NCBI RefSeq assembly: GCF_005222675.1
Contig: NZ_STGE01000068.1
Location: 310,001 to 374,000, forward strand
DNA: 64,000 nt
Direction of reading: 5' to 3'
Source: Mycolicibacterium sp. CR10
GTDB taxonomy: Bacteria; Actinomycetota; Actinomycetes; Mycobacteriales; Mycobacteriaceae
The position numbers and the translations under genes are program-made. The notes under the pieces are model-generated. The model was not told the origin of the DNA. It saw nothing but the letters and a program-made list of their open reading frames with translations, and ran no database searches. Below, piece by piece: positions 52,586-59,901 of this stretch (within the stretch, counting starts at the first letter, position 1; each line of letters begins with the position of its first letter).

Positions 52586-52613
52586 GGGAACTCTACGAGA
52601 GACCTCTGCGTTG
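52586..52613 (+). promoter_or_regulatory. Possible ECF-sigma (SigE/SigH-like) promoter of rbpA
   Basis: GGGAAC at 52586-52591 and GTTG at 52610-52613, separated by 18 bp, resemble the GGGAAY...GTT promoters of SigE/SigH-type sigma factors. They lie about 65 bp upstream of the rbpA ATG. The rbpA homologue of Streptomyces is under SigR (the SigH counterpart), which fits. The spacer is slightly long. Confidence 0.42.
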
Positions 52614-52676
52614 AACATCGGTCCACATTCGCCTCCGGCGAAGCCCGGACGAATTGCGTTTATTGAGGAGTTGACG

Positions 52677-53015
52677 ATGGCTGATCGTGTCTTGAGAGGC
52701 AGCCGCCTCGGAGCTGTGAGCTACGAAACGGACCGCAACCACGACTTGGCGCCGCGTCAGGTCGCCCGCTACCGGACCGACAACAACGAAGAGTTCGACG
52801 TCCCGTTCGCCGACGACGCCGAGATTCCTGGCACCTGGCTGTGCCGCAACGGGCTGGAAGGCACCCTCATCGAGGGGGACGTACCGGAACCGAAGAAGGT
52901 CAAGCCGCCGCGTACCCACTGGGACATGCTGCTGGAGCGTCGCTCCGTCGAGGAACTCGACGAGTTGCTCAAAGAGCGCATGGACATCATCAAGACCCGC
53001 CGCAGGGGCAGCTGA
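52677..53015 (+). CDS. rbpA: RNA polymerase-binding protein RbpA
   Basis: A 112-residue transcription factor unique to actinobacteria. The N-terminal part binds RNA polymerase near the sigma factor (MADRVLRGSRLGAVSYETDRNHDLAPRQ), the core is a small zinc-barrel-type domain (residues 24-71) and the C-terminal sigma interaction helix reads RTHWDMLLERRSVEELDELLKERMDIIK. A GAGGAG ribosome site is 6 bases before ATG 52677. RbpA helps open promoters with the housekeeping sigma factor. It is convergent with ppm1. Confidence 0.95.
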   Translation: MADRVLRGSRLGAVSYETDRNHDLAPRQVARYRTDNNEEFDVPFADDAEIPGTWLCRNGLEGTLIEGDVPEPKKVKPPRTHWDMLLERRSVEELDELLKERMDIIKTRRRGS

Positions 53016-53019
53016 GAGC

Positions 53020-53034
53020 AGCGGCCTCGCCGCT
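53020..53034. terminator. Short hairpin between convergent rbpA and ppm1
   Basis: AGCGGC (53020-53025) and GCCGCT (53029-53034) form a perfect 6-bp stem with a 3-nt loop, 5 bases after the rbpA stop and touching the ppm1 stop. No T tract follows, as is common in mycobacteria, so this is a weak bidirectional terminator candidate. Confidence 0.4.
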
Positions 53035-53845
53035 ATCGGACGGTGCCGCGGGCCCGGTCGATGCGGGCCCGCGCCCCCCACTGGGCGACCTTGATGATCG
53101 CCTCGCGGATCGTCGACCCATCCATCTTGGATACGCCGTGCTCGCGCTCGGTGAAGGTGATGGGCACCTCGACGACGGTGAAGCCTGCGTTTATGGAGCG
53201 CCATGTCAGGTCGACCTGGAAGCCGTAGCCCTTCGAATCCACCGCGGCGAGATCGATCTTCTCCAGCACTTCCCGCCGGTAGGCGCGGTAACCGGCGGTG
53301 ATGTCGTGGATGTCGACACCAAGCAGGATGCGCGAATAGCCGTTGGCGGTGCGTGACAGGACGAGGCGCCGCCGCGGCCAGTTGCGTACCTGACCGCCGT
53401 CGACGTAGCGCGACCCGATGACCAGGTCGGCCCCCGCGTCGATCGCGTCAAGAAGTCGGTGGAGCTCCTCGGGAGCGTGGCTGCCGTCGGCATCCATTTC
53501 GACGAGCACGGTGTACTGCCGATTCAGGCCCCACGCGAAGCCGGCGAGGTAGGCGGCGCCCAGCCCCTCCTTGGAGGTGCGGTGCATGACGTGCACGCGA
53601 TCGGGGTCGGCGAAGGCGAGTTCGTCGGCGAGCTCGCCGGTGCCGTCGGGGCTGCCGTCGTCGACGATCAGGATGTGGACTTCGGGTGTCGATTCGAGCA
53701 CCCGCGAGACGATGGTCGGCAGATTGTCGAGCTCGTTGTACGTCGGAATGATGACCAGCGTGCGATCGCTTGGCCGCGGAGCCGGTCCACCCGCACTCTC
53801 AGGGGATCGACTGGCTCCATCGTTGGTGCCACCGGGGACGCTCAT
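53033..53845 (-). CDS. ppm1: Polyprenol-phosphate mannosyltransferase Ppm1 (catalytic part)
   Basis: A 270-residue GT2 glycosyltransferase of the dolichol-phosphate-mannose synthase type: VIIPTYNELDNLP, LIVDDGSPDGTG, the metal-binding DADGSH, IGSRYVDGG and WPRRRLVLSRTAN. It makes polyprenyl-monophosphomannose, the donor for lipomannan and lipoarabinomannan and for protein mannosylation outside the membrane. It has no membrane anchor of its own; the neighbouring Lnt-type protein anchors it in mycobacteria that carry them separately. ATG 53845 overlaps lnt by ATGA. Confidence 0.93.
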   Translation of the reverse strand: MSVPGGTNDGASRSPESAGGPAPRPSDRTLVIIPTYNELDNLPTIVSRVLESTPEVHILIVDDGSPDGTGELADELAFADPDRVHVMHRTSKEGLGAAYLAGFAWGLNRQYTVLVEMDADGSHAPEELHRLLDAIDAGADLVIGSRYVDGGQVRNWPRRRLVLSRTANGYSRILLGVDIHDITAGYRAYRREVLEKIDLAAVDSKGYGFQVDLTWRSINAGFTVVEVPITFTEREHGVSKMDGSTIREAIIKVAQWGARARIDRARGTVR

Positions 53846-55557
53846 GTGGCTCCTTCGCCGTCATCGGTCGTCGCTCGCCGACTCTTCAATCTTGCAGGCA
53901 CGAATGATCCATTGTGCAGCATCGCGCCGAGCAGTCCCGCAACGCCGATAGCGACCAGCACGGCCTCGATGATCGGTCCGAAGCGGGTGGCCGGGGTCAG
54001 CGCGGTCTTCAACCGGATCTGCTGGTCGAGGTAGGCCGGCTCGAAGAATCCGGTGCGGGCCAGCTCGCGACCGTCGGGCGCGATGATGGCGCTGATCCCG
54101 ACGGTGCCTGCCACCACGACATAGCGATCGTGTTCGACCGCGCGCAGCCTGCCGAACGCCAACTGCTGCTCGCTCATCGCTTGGTCGAAGGTGGCGTTGT
54201 TGGCCGGCACCGCCAGTATTTGCGCGCCGTTGCGCACCGATTCGCGGGCCGCGCGGTCGAAGATGACCTCCCAGCACGTGGTCACCCCGACCGGAACGCC
54301 TGCGGCCCGGACCACCCCGGTCCCTTGGCCCGGGACGAAATACCCGGCCCGTTCGGCGTAGGGCGACAGCCGGCTGAAGAAGCTGCGCCACGGCAGGTAC
54401 TCGCCGAAGGGCTGGATGATCTGCTTGTCGTGGCGGTCGGCGGGCCCCGTCTGGGGATTCCACACGATCACCGAATTGGTCGACACCGGGTTGTCCGGCG
54501 AGTAGTCCGGGGCGGCGACGACGCCGCCGACGAGAATGGGAGCGTCGATCGCCTCGGCTGCGGCCGCGATCTGCTGCCCGGCGTCGGGATTGGCCAGGGG
54601 GTCGATGTCCGACGAGTTCTCCGGCCAGATGACAAACATCGGTTGCCGAGCACGACCCGCCCGGACGTCCTCGGCCAGCCGCAGCGTCTCGCTCACATGG
54701 TTGTCGAGCACCGCGCGGCGCTGTGCGTTGAACTCCAGGCCGAGCCGCGGCACATTGCCCTGCACCGCCGCCACCGTCACCGTCGGATCGTCACCTGCGC
54801 CGACGCCGGACTTCCGCACGTGGGGCCACGCGAGCGCCGTCGACAGCAACACCAGGCTGATACACAGCCCGGGAAGCACAACCGCGGGAGGGGCCGAGGC
54901 CCGGGCCGCGGCGTCACCCCGCCACCAGCGGATAACCTCCAGCGCCATCGCCGACACGCTGAAGCCGAGCAGCGCCACGGCGAACGACACCAGCGGAGCG
55001 CCGCCGAAGTACGCGAGCGGCAGTATCGGGCTCTCGGATTGGGAGAACCCCACGACACCCCACGGGAAGCCACCGAAGGGCACCGTCGACTTGAGCCATT
55101 CCTGGGCCGACCACAGCCCCGCGAACCACAGCGGCCAGCGGGGAAAGCGACGGACCAGAACCGCGAACAGGGCGAACAGGGCGGGAAACAGCGCCTCGAG
55201 GAGGCTGAGCATCACCCACGGCAGCGCGCCGACCAGCCCACTGATCCACGGAAGCAGCGGCAGGTAGAACACGAGCCCGAACAGCAGCCCGTAGCCCAGA
55301 CCACCCGCGGCCGTGGTGGACGGCCGGGTCAGTACCCAACCCAGCAACGCAAACGCCAGGATCGCCGCGTACCAGAAGCCGAACGGCGGGAAGCTCACAC
55401 ACAACGCGAGGCCCGCGACGATCGTCACGCTCAGCGCGGGAAGTCGCGCCGACAGCGCGCGACCGAAGACCGTCCCGAATCGTTTGGCGCGGGAGGGTGG
55501 GGTGGCTTCTGAGGCGGTGGATTCGCCGCTGTCCGGTTCGATGTCGGCCTCAGCCAT
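53842..55557 (-). CDS. lnt: Apolipoprotein N-acyltransferase Lnt (Ppm2-like)
   Basis: A 571-residue membrane enzyme: a polar N-terminus (about 25 residues), six or more helices and a CN-hydrolase (nitrilase) domain (about 245-500) with the triad Glu in WPENSS, Lys in RHDKQIIQPFGEYLPW and Cys in TTCWEV. It adds the third acyl chain to lipoproteins; in this genus it also contacts Ppm1. In M. tuberculosis the two are fused in one protein, whereas here they are separate coupled genes. ATG 55557 is preceded by a GAGGG site and overlaps the amidohydrolase end by 8 bp. Confidence 0.92.
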   Translation of the reverse strand: MAEADIEPDSGESTASEATPPSRAKRFGTVFGRALSARLPALSVTIVAGLALCVSFPPFGFWYAAILAFALLGWVLTRPSTTAAGGLGYGLLFGLVFYLPLLPWISGLVGALPWVMLSLLEALFPALFALFAVLVRRFPRWPLWFAGLWSAQEWLKSTVPFGGFPWGVVGFSQSESPILPLAYFGGAPLVSFAVALLGFSVSAMALEVIRWWRGDAAARASAPPAVVLPGLCISLVLLSTALAWPHVRKSGVGAGDDPTVTVAAVQGNVPRLGLEFNAQRRAVLDNHVSETLRLAEDVRAGRARQPMFVIWPENSSDIDPLANPDAGQQIAAAAEAIDAPILVGGVVAAPDYSPDNPVSTNSVIVWNPQTGPADRHDKQIIQPFGEYLPWRSFFSRLSPYAERAGYFVPGQGTGVVRAAGVPVGVTTCWEVIFDRAARESVRNGAQILAVPANNATFDQAMSEQQLAFGRLRAVEHDRYVVVAGTVGISAIIAPDGRELARTGFFEPAYLDQQIRLKTALTPATRFGPIIEAVLVAIGVAGLLGAMLHNGSFVPARLKSRRATTDDGEGAT

Positions 55558-57163
55558 GGATGACCGACCCTCGGTGCACGGTCTGCCTGCACCGCGGGAG
55601 GCGCCCGTCGAGACGCGGAAGCACCGGCACCCGTGAGCGGGCATCGGTGGACCACCGTTGCACCGCGTCGGCAGGGGCGCTCACCTCGAATGCATCGTCG
55701 CCCCCGAAGACCTCCCATACCGCGTAGGAGGCCGGCGCACCCGGGACCAGGGTGCCCACCACGCCGTCGCGGACTCCGCCCGCCCGCCACGCACCGCGGG
55801 TGGCAGCCGCAAACGCCGCCCGCGCCGAGAGGGCGCTGCCGGGGGTCTGATGAGTTGTCGCCGCGTGAACCGCGGCCCAGGGATTCATGTCGGTCACCGG
55901 GGTGTCGGAGCCGAAGGCGAGTGGCACGCCTTGGGATGCTAACAGCGAAAACGGATTCAACCCACGGGCTCGGTCGACGCCGAGGCGCTGGGCATACAGC
56001 CCTGTCTCACCGCCCCACAGGGCGTCGAAGTTGGGCTGCACGCTGGCCACCACTCCCCAGCGACCCAGCTTGCCCGCCTGCTCGGCGGTGACCATCTCCA
56101 GGTGCTCGAGGCGGTGACCCAGACGCGCCACAGTCACCTGACCGAAGCGCTCGACGACCGTTGCCAACGCATCGACGACGGCCGATACGGCGGCGTCGCC
56201 GATCACGTGGAATCCCGCCGTGACGCCCGCGTCCGTACAGGCAGCGAGGTGGGCGACAATCGCGTCGGGGTCGAGGTAGCTGTTGCCGGTCGGCGCCGGG
56301 CAGCACGCGGGCACATCGGTATACGGCTCGTGCAGCCACGCGGTGCGCGACCCCAGCGCGCCGTCGACGAAGAGATCTCCGGCCAGCCCGCGGGCCCCGG
56401 TCTGCGCCATCAGATCGAGCGCCTCACCGGCGCTCCCGACGTTCTGTCCCCAATAGCCGACGACTTCCACCCCGTGGGCGAGGCCGCGCAGTTCGTGCCA
56501 GTCGTCGAGACCGCCGATCTCGGGTCCCGCGCACTCGTGCACCGCCACGATGCCCGAGGCGGACGCCGTGTCGAGGGCGGCCTGTCGGGCATCTCGGCGC
56601 TGCGCAGCGGTGAGGCCGGCGCGGGCGGCCCGGCGTACCCGGTGATGCGCGTCGGCGGTCAGCGGCGTCTGGGCATCAAGGCCTGCCGCCCCGGCCAACT
56701 CTCCGGCTCGGCGCCGCAGCGCGCTCGAGGCGGCCGCGGAGTGCACGTCGACCCGGGCCAGGTAGGCGGGCCGGTCACCGACCGCGGCGTCGACGTCGGC
56801 GGTGGTCGGCGCGGTGCGTTCCGGCCATCGTGACTCGTCCCAGCCATGCGCCCAGATCATCGCGTCGGGATGGGACGCGGCGAAGTCGCCGAGCAGTTGG
56901 AGGCAGTGGGCGAGGGATGTCGCCCGCCGCAGGTCGAGGCCGGTCAGCATCAGCCCGGTGGCGGTGACGTGGACATGGCTGTCCACGAAGGCCGGGGCGA
57001 CGAATCCGCCCGCCAGGTCGGTGACCGTTGCGTCGGGGAACTGGGCGCGCCCGACGTCATCGCTGCCCAGCCAGGCGACCACGCCGTCGCGCACCGCCAT
57101 GGCGGTCGCGTCGGGCATGGCCGGGCTGTGTACTCGCCCGTTGAGCAGAAGGGTGGTCGTCAC
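55550..57163 (-). CDS. Amidohydrolase family 3 (YtcJ-like) protein
   Basis: A 537-residue metal-dependent hydrolase: N-terminal beta domain (LLLNGRVHS, AMAVRDGVVAWLG), metal ligands in FVDSHVHV, a second His-rich region GFHVIGDAAV, RLGHRLEHLEMV and the aspartate in FGSDTPVTDMNPW. It has no signal peptide. Position between FxsA and Lnt genes matches Rv2052c of M. tuberculosis. Starts at GTG 57163, overlapping the fxsA stop by GTGA. The substrate is unknown. Confidence 0.82.
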   Translation of the reverse strand: MTTTLLLNGRVHSPAMPDATAMAVRDGVVAWLGSDDVGRAQFPDATVTDLAGGFVAPAFVDSHVHVTATGLMLTGLDLRRATSLAHCLQLLGDFAASHPDAMIWAHGWDESRWPERTAPTTADVDAAVGDRPAYLARVDVHSAAASSALRRRAGELAGAAGLDAQTPLTADAHHRVRRAARAGLTAAQRRDARQAALDTASASGIVAVHECAGPEIGGLDDWHELRGLAHGVEVVGYWGQNVGSAGEALDLMAQTGARGLAGDLFVDGALGSRTAWLHEPYTDVPACCPAPTGNSYLDPDAIVAHLAACTDAGVTAGFHVIGDAAVSAVVDALATVVERFGQVTVARLGHRLEHLEMVTAEQAGKLGRWGVVASVQPNFDALWGGETGLYAQRLGVDRARGLNPFSLLASQGVPLAFGSDTPVTDMNPWAAVHAATTHQTPGSALSARAAFAAATRGAWRAGGVRDGVVGTLVPGAPASYAVWEVFGGDDAFEVSAPADAVQRWSTDARSRVPVLPRLDGRLPRCRQTVHRGSVIHG

Positions 57164-57663
57164 TCAGGAAGTCTGCGCTGCTCGACCTCTGGGAAATCGG
57201 TGGCGTCGGTGACGTCGACGACTTCACCGTCGATGTAGTCACCTCGCCCAGGTTGAGGCGTGTATCGCGAACGGGCGCCGGCGGCAGCGCTGCCGGCGGT
57301 GCTGACGCCGACGATCAGCGGGGCGCGCCGCGCGGCCAGCGCGGTGACCAGCGGTCGCGCGGCGGCGCGAGTGGGCGGAAGCAGCAGCAGTGCGCCGAGC
57401 ACGGAGCTGGCCAGGCCGGGAATCACGACGAGCACCGTACCCAGCGCGACGAGCGCGCTGTCGGTGACCGCCCCCTGGGCATTGGCCGCGGTCAGCCCGG
57501 ACTGCAACCGACGGATGTGGCGGCGCACCTGGGATCCGGCCAGTGCGAGGCCGACCACGAAGGAGCCCGCCACCAGCAGAACCGTCCAACCGAAACCGAT
57601 GGTCGACGCCAGCGCCACCAGAACGGCCATCTCGACAACCGCATAGAGCAGGAACAGCCTCAT
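57160..57663 (-). CDS. fxsA: FxsA-family membrane protein
   Basis: A 167-residue protein with FxsA features: RLFLLYAVVEMAVLVALASTIGFGWTVLLV, the second hairpin of helices around ALVALGTVLVVIPGLASSVLGALLLLPP, and a cytoplasmic acidic tail DYIDGEVVDVTDATDFPE. Start ATG 57663 is favoured by a GGAG site 7 bases away (ATG 57669 is too close). In E. coli FxsA alleviates phage T7 F exclusion; the cellular role is unknown. Matches Rv2053c by position. Confidence 0.85.
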   Translation of the reverse strand: MRLFLLYAVVEMAVLVALASTIGFGWTVLLVAGSFVVGLALAGSQVRRHIRRLQSGLTAANAQGAVTDSALVALGTVLVVIPGLASSVLGALLLLPPTRAAARPLVTALAARRAPLIVGVSTAGSAAAGARSRYTPQPGRGDYIDGEVVDVTDATDFPEVEQRRLPE

Positions 57664-57715
57664 CGCCATGCTCCTACCAACGCCCGGGCGACGCTGCGGG
57701 TTCCTCACGTGGTTT

Positions 57716-58111
57716 TCAGCCCGCAGCCGGGGCCGCCTCCACCTCGATCGCGGCGTGCACCTTGTCGACGCCACCGCGCAGCAGCGCCTGCGGGATCCAC
57801 CACCAGGCGTGCATCCAGTAGCGCCTGGTCACCATGTCGAATACCCGGCGGGTCTCGGACTTCGGCAGGTTGCGGGCCACCGCCTCGACGGGTTCACCCT
57901 TGGGCTTGCCCAACACACCACACTTCTGGATGGTGACCCGCGGGGTGTTGTTGATCCGCTTGGCCTTCCATGAGCCATCGTCGGTGCTGATCACCAGCTT
58001 GTCCCCATCGGGCACACCCCACACCGGCGTGGGCTTGGGCCGTCCGTCCTTGGTGAACGTGGTCAGCAGCAGGTACTTCTCGCCGTAGACGTCTTTGAAG
58101 GTGGGCGCCAT
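57716..58111 (-). CDS. PPOX-class F420-type oxidoreductase (paralogue 1)
   Basis: A 131-residue split-barrel protein: EKYLLLTTFTKDGRPKPTPVWGVPDGDKLVISTDDGSWKAKRINNTPRVTI and the later KPKGEPVEAVARNL. It is clearly homologous to the next gene upstream (58114-58527) and lies two bases after it, so the pair is a tandem duplication. Such proteins bind FMN, F420 or heme-degradation cofactors; Rv2061c next to cobN in M. tuberculosis is the syntenic relative. The reaction is unknown. Confidence 0.82.
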   Translation of the reverse strand: MAPTFKDVYGEKYLLLTTFTKDGRPKPTPVWGVPDGDKLVISTDDGSWKAKRINNTPRVTIQKCGVLGKPKGEPVEAVARNLPKSETRRVFDMVTRRYWMHAWWWIPQALLRGGVDKVHAAIEVEAAPAAG

Positions 58112-58113
58112 GA

Positions 58114-58527
58114 TCAGGCTCTTCCCGACCCTGGCGCTTCGCTGGCCCCGACAGCCCTCAACTCGATGGTCACGTTCTTGTCCATGCCGCCGCGCAGCTT
58201 GGAGAACAGGTTGAAGACCTTGCCGATGACGCCGTAGCGCTTGCCGATGGCGTCATAGGTGGCGCCGTTGACCGATTTGTCCAGTATCGCGGCGGTCGCC
58301 TCGACGGCCTCACCCTTGGGCTTGCCGCCGCGGTCGCACTCGGCGATGGTCACGCGCGGGGTGTTGCGGATCCGCTTGACCTTCCAGGACTGCTCCTGGG
58401 TGATCGCGATCAAGCGGTCACCGTCGACGACGGCCCAGATAGCGGTCGGCTTCGGCCGACCGTCCTTGGTGAATGTGGTCAGCAGGATGTACTCGGATCC
58501 CGCGACGTCAGCGAATGTCGTAGCCAT
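58114..58527 (-). CDS. PPOX-class F420-type oxidoreductase (paralogue 2)
   Basis: A 137-residue protein with the same layout as its neighbour: SEYILLTTFTKDGRPKPTAIWAVVDGDRLIAITQEQSWKVKRIRNTPRVTI and KPKGEAVEATAAILDKSV. The C-terminal part is longer (FNLFSKLRGGMDKNVTIEL). The two share about half their residues by eye, so duplication is not recent. It is the upstream member of the co-transcribed pair. Confidence 0.82.
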   Translation of the reverse strand: MATTFADVAGSEYILLTTFTKDGRPKPTAIWAVVDGDRLIAITQEQSWKVKRIRNTPRVTIAECDRGGKPKGEAVEATAAILDKSVNGATYDAIGKRYGVIGKVFNLFSKLRGGMDKNVTIELRAVGASEAPGSGRA

Positions 58528-58578
58528 GCGGCCAATCTAACCGCACGTCGCAGACCGACGAGCCTGGCCGACCGCTGA

Positions 58579-59862
58579 TTAGGCGGCGTCGAAGGTGATG
58601 AGGTCGATGCTGAGTCGGCCTTCCATGAGGCTGAGTCGTCGTCGGACCGGTGGGCCCGGTAGTGGTGGGGCGGTCGATTGGTAGGTCGCCCCGGTGGGGG
58701 TGGTGAATTCGGCGGTGTGGTCGCCGTCGGTGTCGGTGGTGTGGACCCGCCAGCCGGGGGCGTCTTTGGCGTAGTTGCAGGCTTCGCAGTCACCTAATCC
58801 GTTGGCGGCGCTGGTCGGCCCGCCCTCACGGGCCGGGACGGCGTGGTCGTGGTGGCGGATCGGGGCATCGCAGTACGGAGTGCGGCACGTCTGATCGCGC
58901 AGCCCGATGAACGCGGCCAACCCTTTCGGGAAGATCCGCGCCCGCGACTCCATCGCCACCAACTGCCCGCTGTCGGGGTGGCGATACAACCGCCGCAGCG
59001 TCGCTTTGGCGTCGGCATCGGCGGCGGCGTCACCGACGAGCGTGCAGGCGAACCCGGCCGGAATCGGACCATAGCCGTCCAGCCACGCCGGTTCCTCGTC
59101 GTCGCCGGCCAAGGTGGTGTCGGACATCACCATGTTCAGCGCGACCGGCACCGGCCCGGTGGCGCAGCGTCCGGTGACCCGCTCGTAGACGGTGTCGGCC
59201 ATCACCTGCCCCCGCGAGCGCCCATCAAAGGTCGTGTCCGCGGCACGCTTGCACGCCGCGTACACCGCCACTCCCTGGGCGACCGGCAGCAGCACGCTGA
59301 CCCAGGTCATGGTGTCCGGCGCCGGCCGGATCGTCACGCACCGATCGTTGGCCGCTTTCGCGGCACGCTCGACCACCGCGGCCGCATCCAGACGCAGCGC
59401 GATCTTCTTGGCCTCGGCCTCGACGCGGGTGTTGCCCCAGCCCGCCAGCCGCGCCATGTCGGCGCACAGCTCGGCATCCAACGCGCGGCGGTGCTCCACC
59501 GAAAGGCACGCTGATTCGCGCACGATCAGGGTGGCCCGCCACTCCGAGAGCACCCCGGCCGCCAACGCCGCCAACGTGTGCGGCATTTCCTGCACCAGCG
59601 CTGTGGCGAACCCGAGGTGTTGACTGCCTTTGACCGGGGCATCGTGGCGGGCCAGCGCGACCTCCGAGGCCAACCCCTTACCCCGCTTGGTAGCCGGCAC
59701 CCCCGATACCTGCTCGGCGGCCACACGTTTGGCCGCCCACAACGCGGTCGCGCGGGCCTGGGCGGCGGCCGCCGCGGACTTCAGCCGCTCGAACTGCTCG
59801 ACCTGCGCGCGCAGCGCCGCCTCACCAGCCTCCGGATCGATATCGAACACACATTCGAACAC
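58579..59862 (-). CDS. 13E12-repeat-family protein: DUF222 plus C-terminal HNH endonuclease domain
   Basis: A 427-residue protein from GTG 59862. The long N-terminal helical DUF222 domain is followed by an HNH motif: CRTPYCDAPIRHHDHAVPAREGGPTSAANGLGDCEACNYAKDAPGW. Zinc-binding cysteines and the catalytic histidine pair are intact. Such proteins are multicopy in mycobacteria (13E12 repeats) and are of unknown role; they are associated with mobile-element sites but are not transposases. A TTG start at 59892 is possible. Confidence 0.85.
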   Translation of the reverse strand: MFECVFDIDPEAGEAALRAQVEQFERLKSAAAAAQARATALWAAKRVAAEQVSGVPATKRGKGLASEVALARHDAPVKGSQHLGFATALVQEMPHTLAALAAGVLSEWRATLIVRESACLSVEHRRALDAELCADMARLAGWGNTRVEAEAKKIALRLDAAAVVERAAKAANDRCVTIRPAPDTMTWVSVLLPVAQGVAVYAACKRAADTTFDGRSRGQVMADTVYERVTGRCATGPVPVALNMVMSDTTLAGDDEEPAWLDGYGPIPAGFACTLVGDAAADADAKATLRRLYRHPDSGQLVAMESRARIFPKGLAAFIGLRDQTCRTPYCDAPIRHHDHAVPAREGGPTSAANGLGDCEACNYAKDAPGWRVHTTDTDGDHTAEFTTPTGATYQSTAPPLPGPPVRRRLSLMEGRLSIDLITFDAA

Positions 59863-59901
59863 GAAACCGACGCTACACCGCACCCCCGACAAGAACCCTG
59901 A

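Noticed and set aside
58579..59862. A transposon or insertion sequence carried by the 13E12 HNH protein
   Set aside because: No terminal inverted repeats, target duplications or transposase motif are visible around it.
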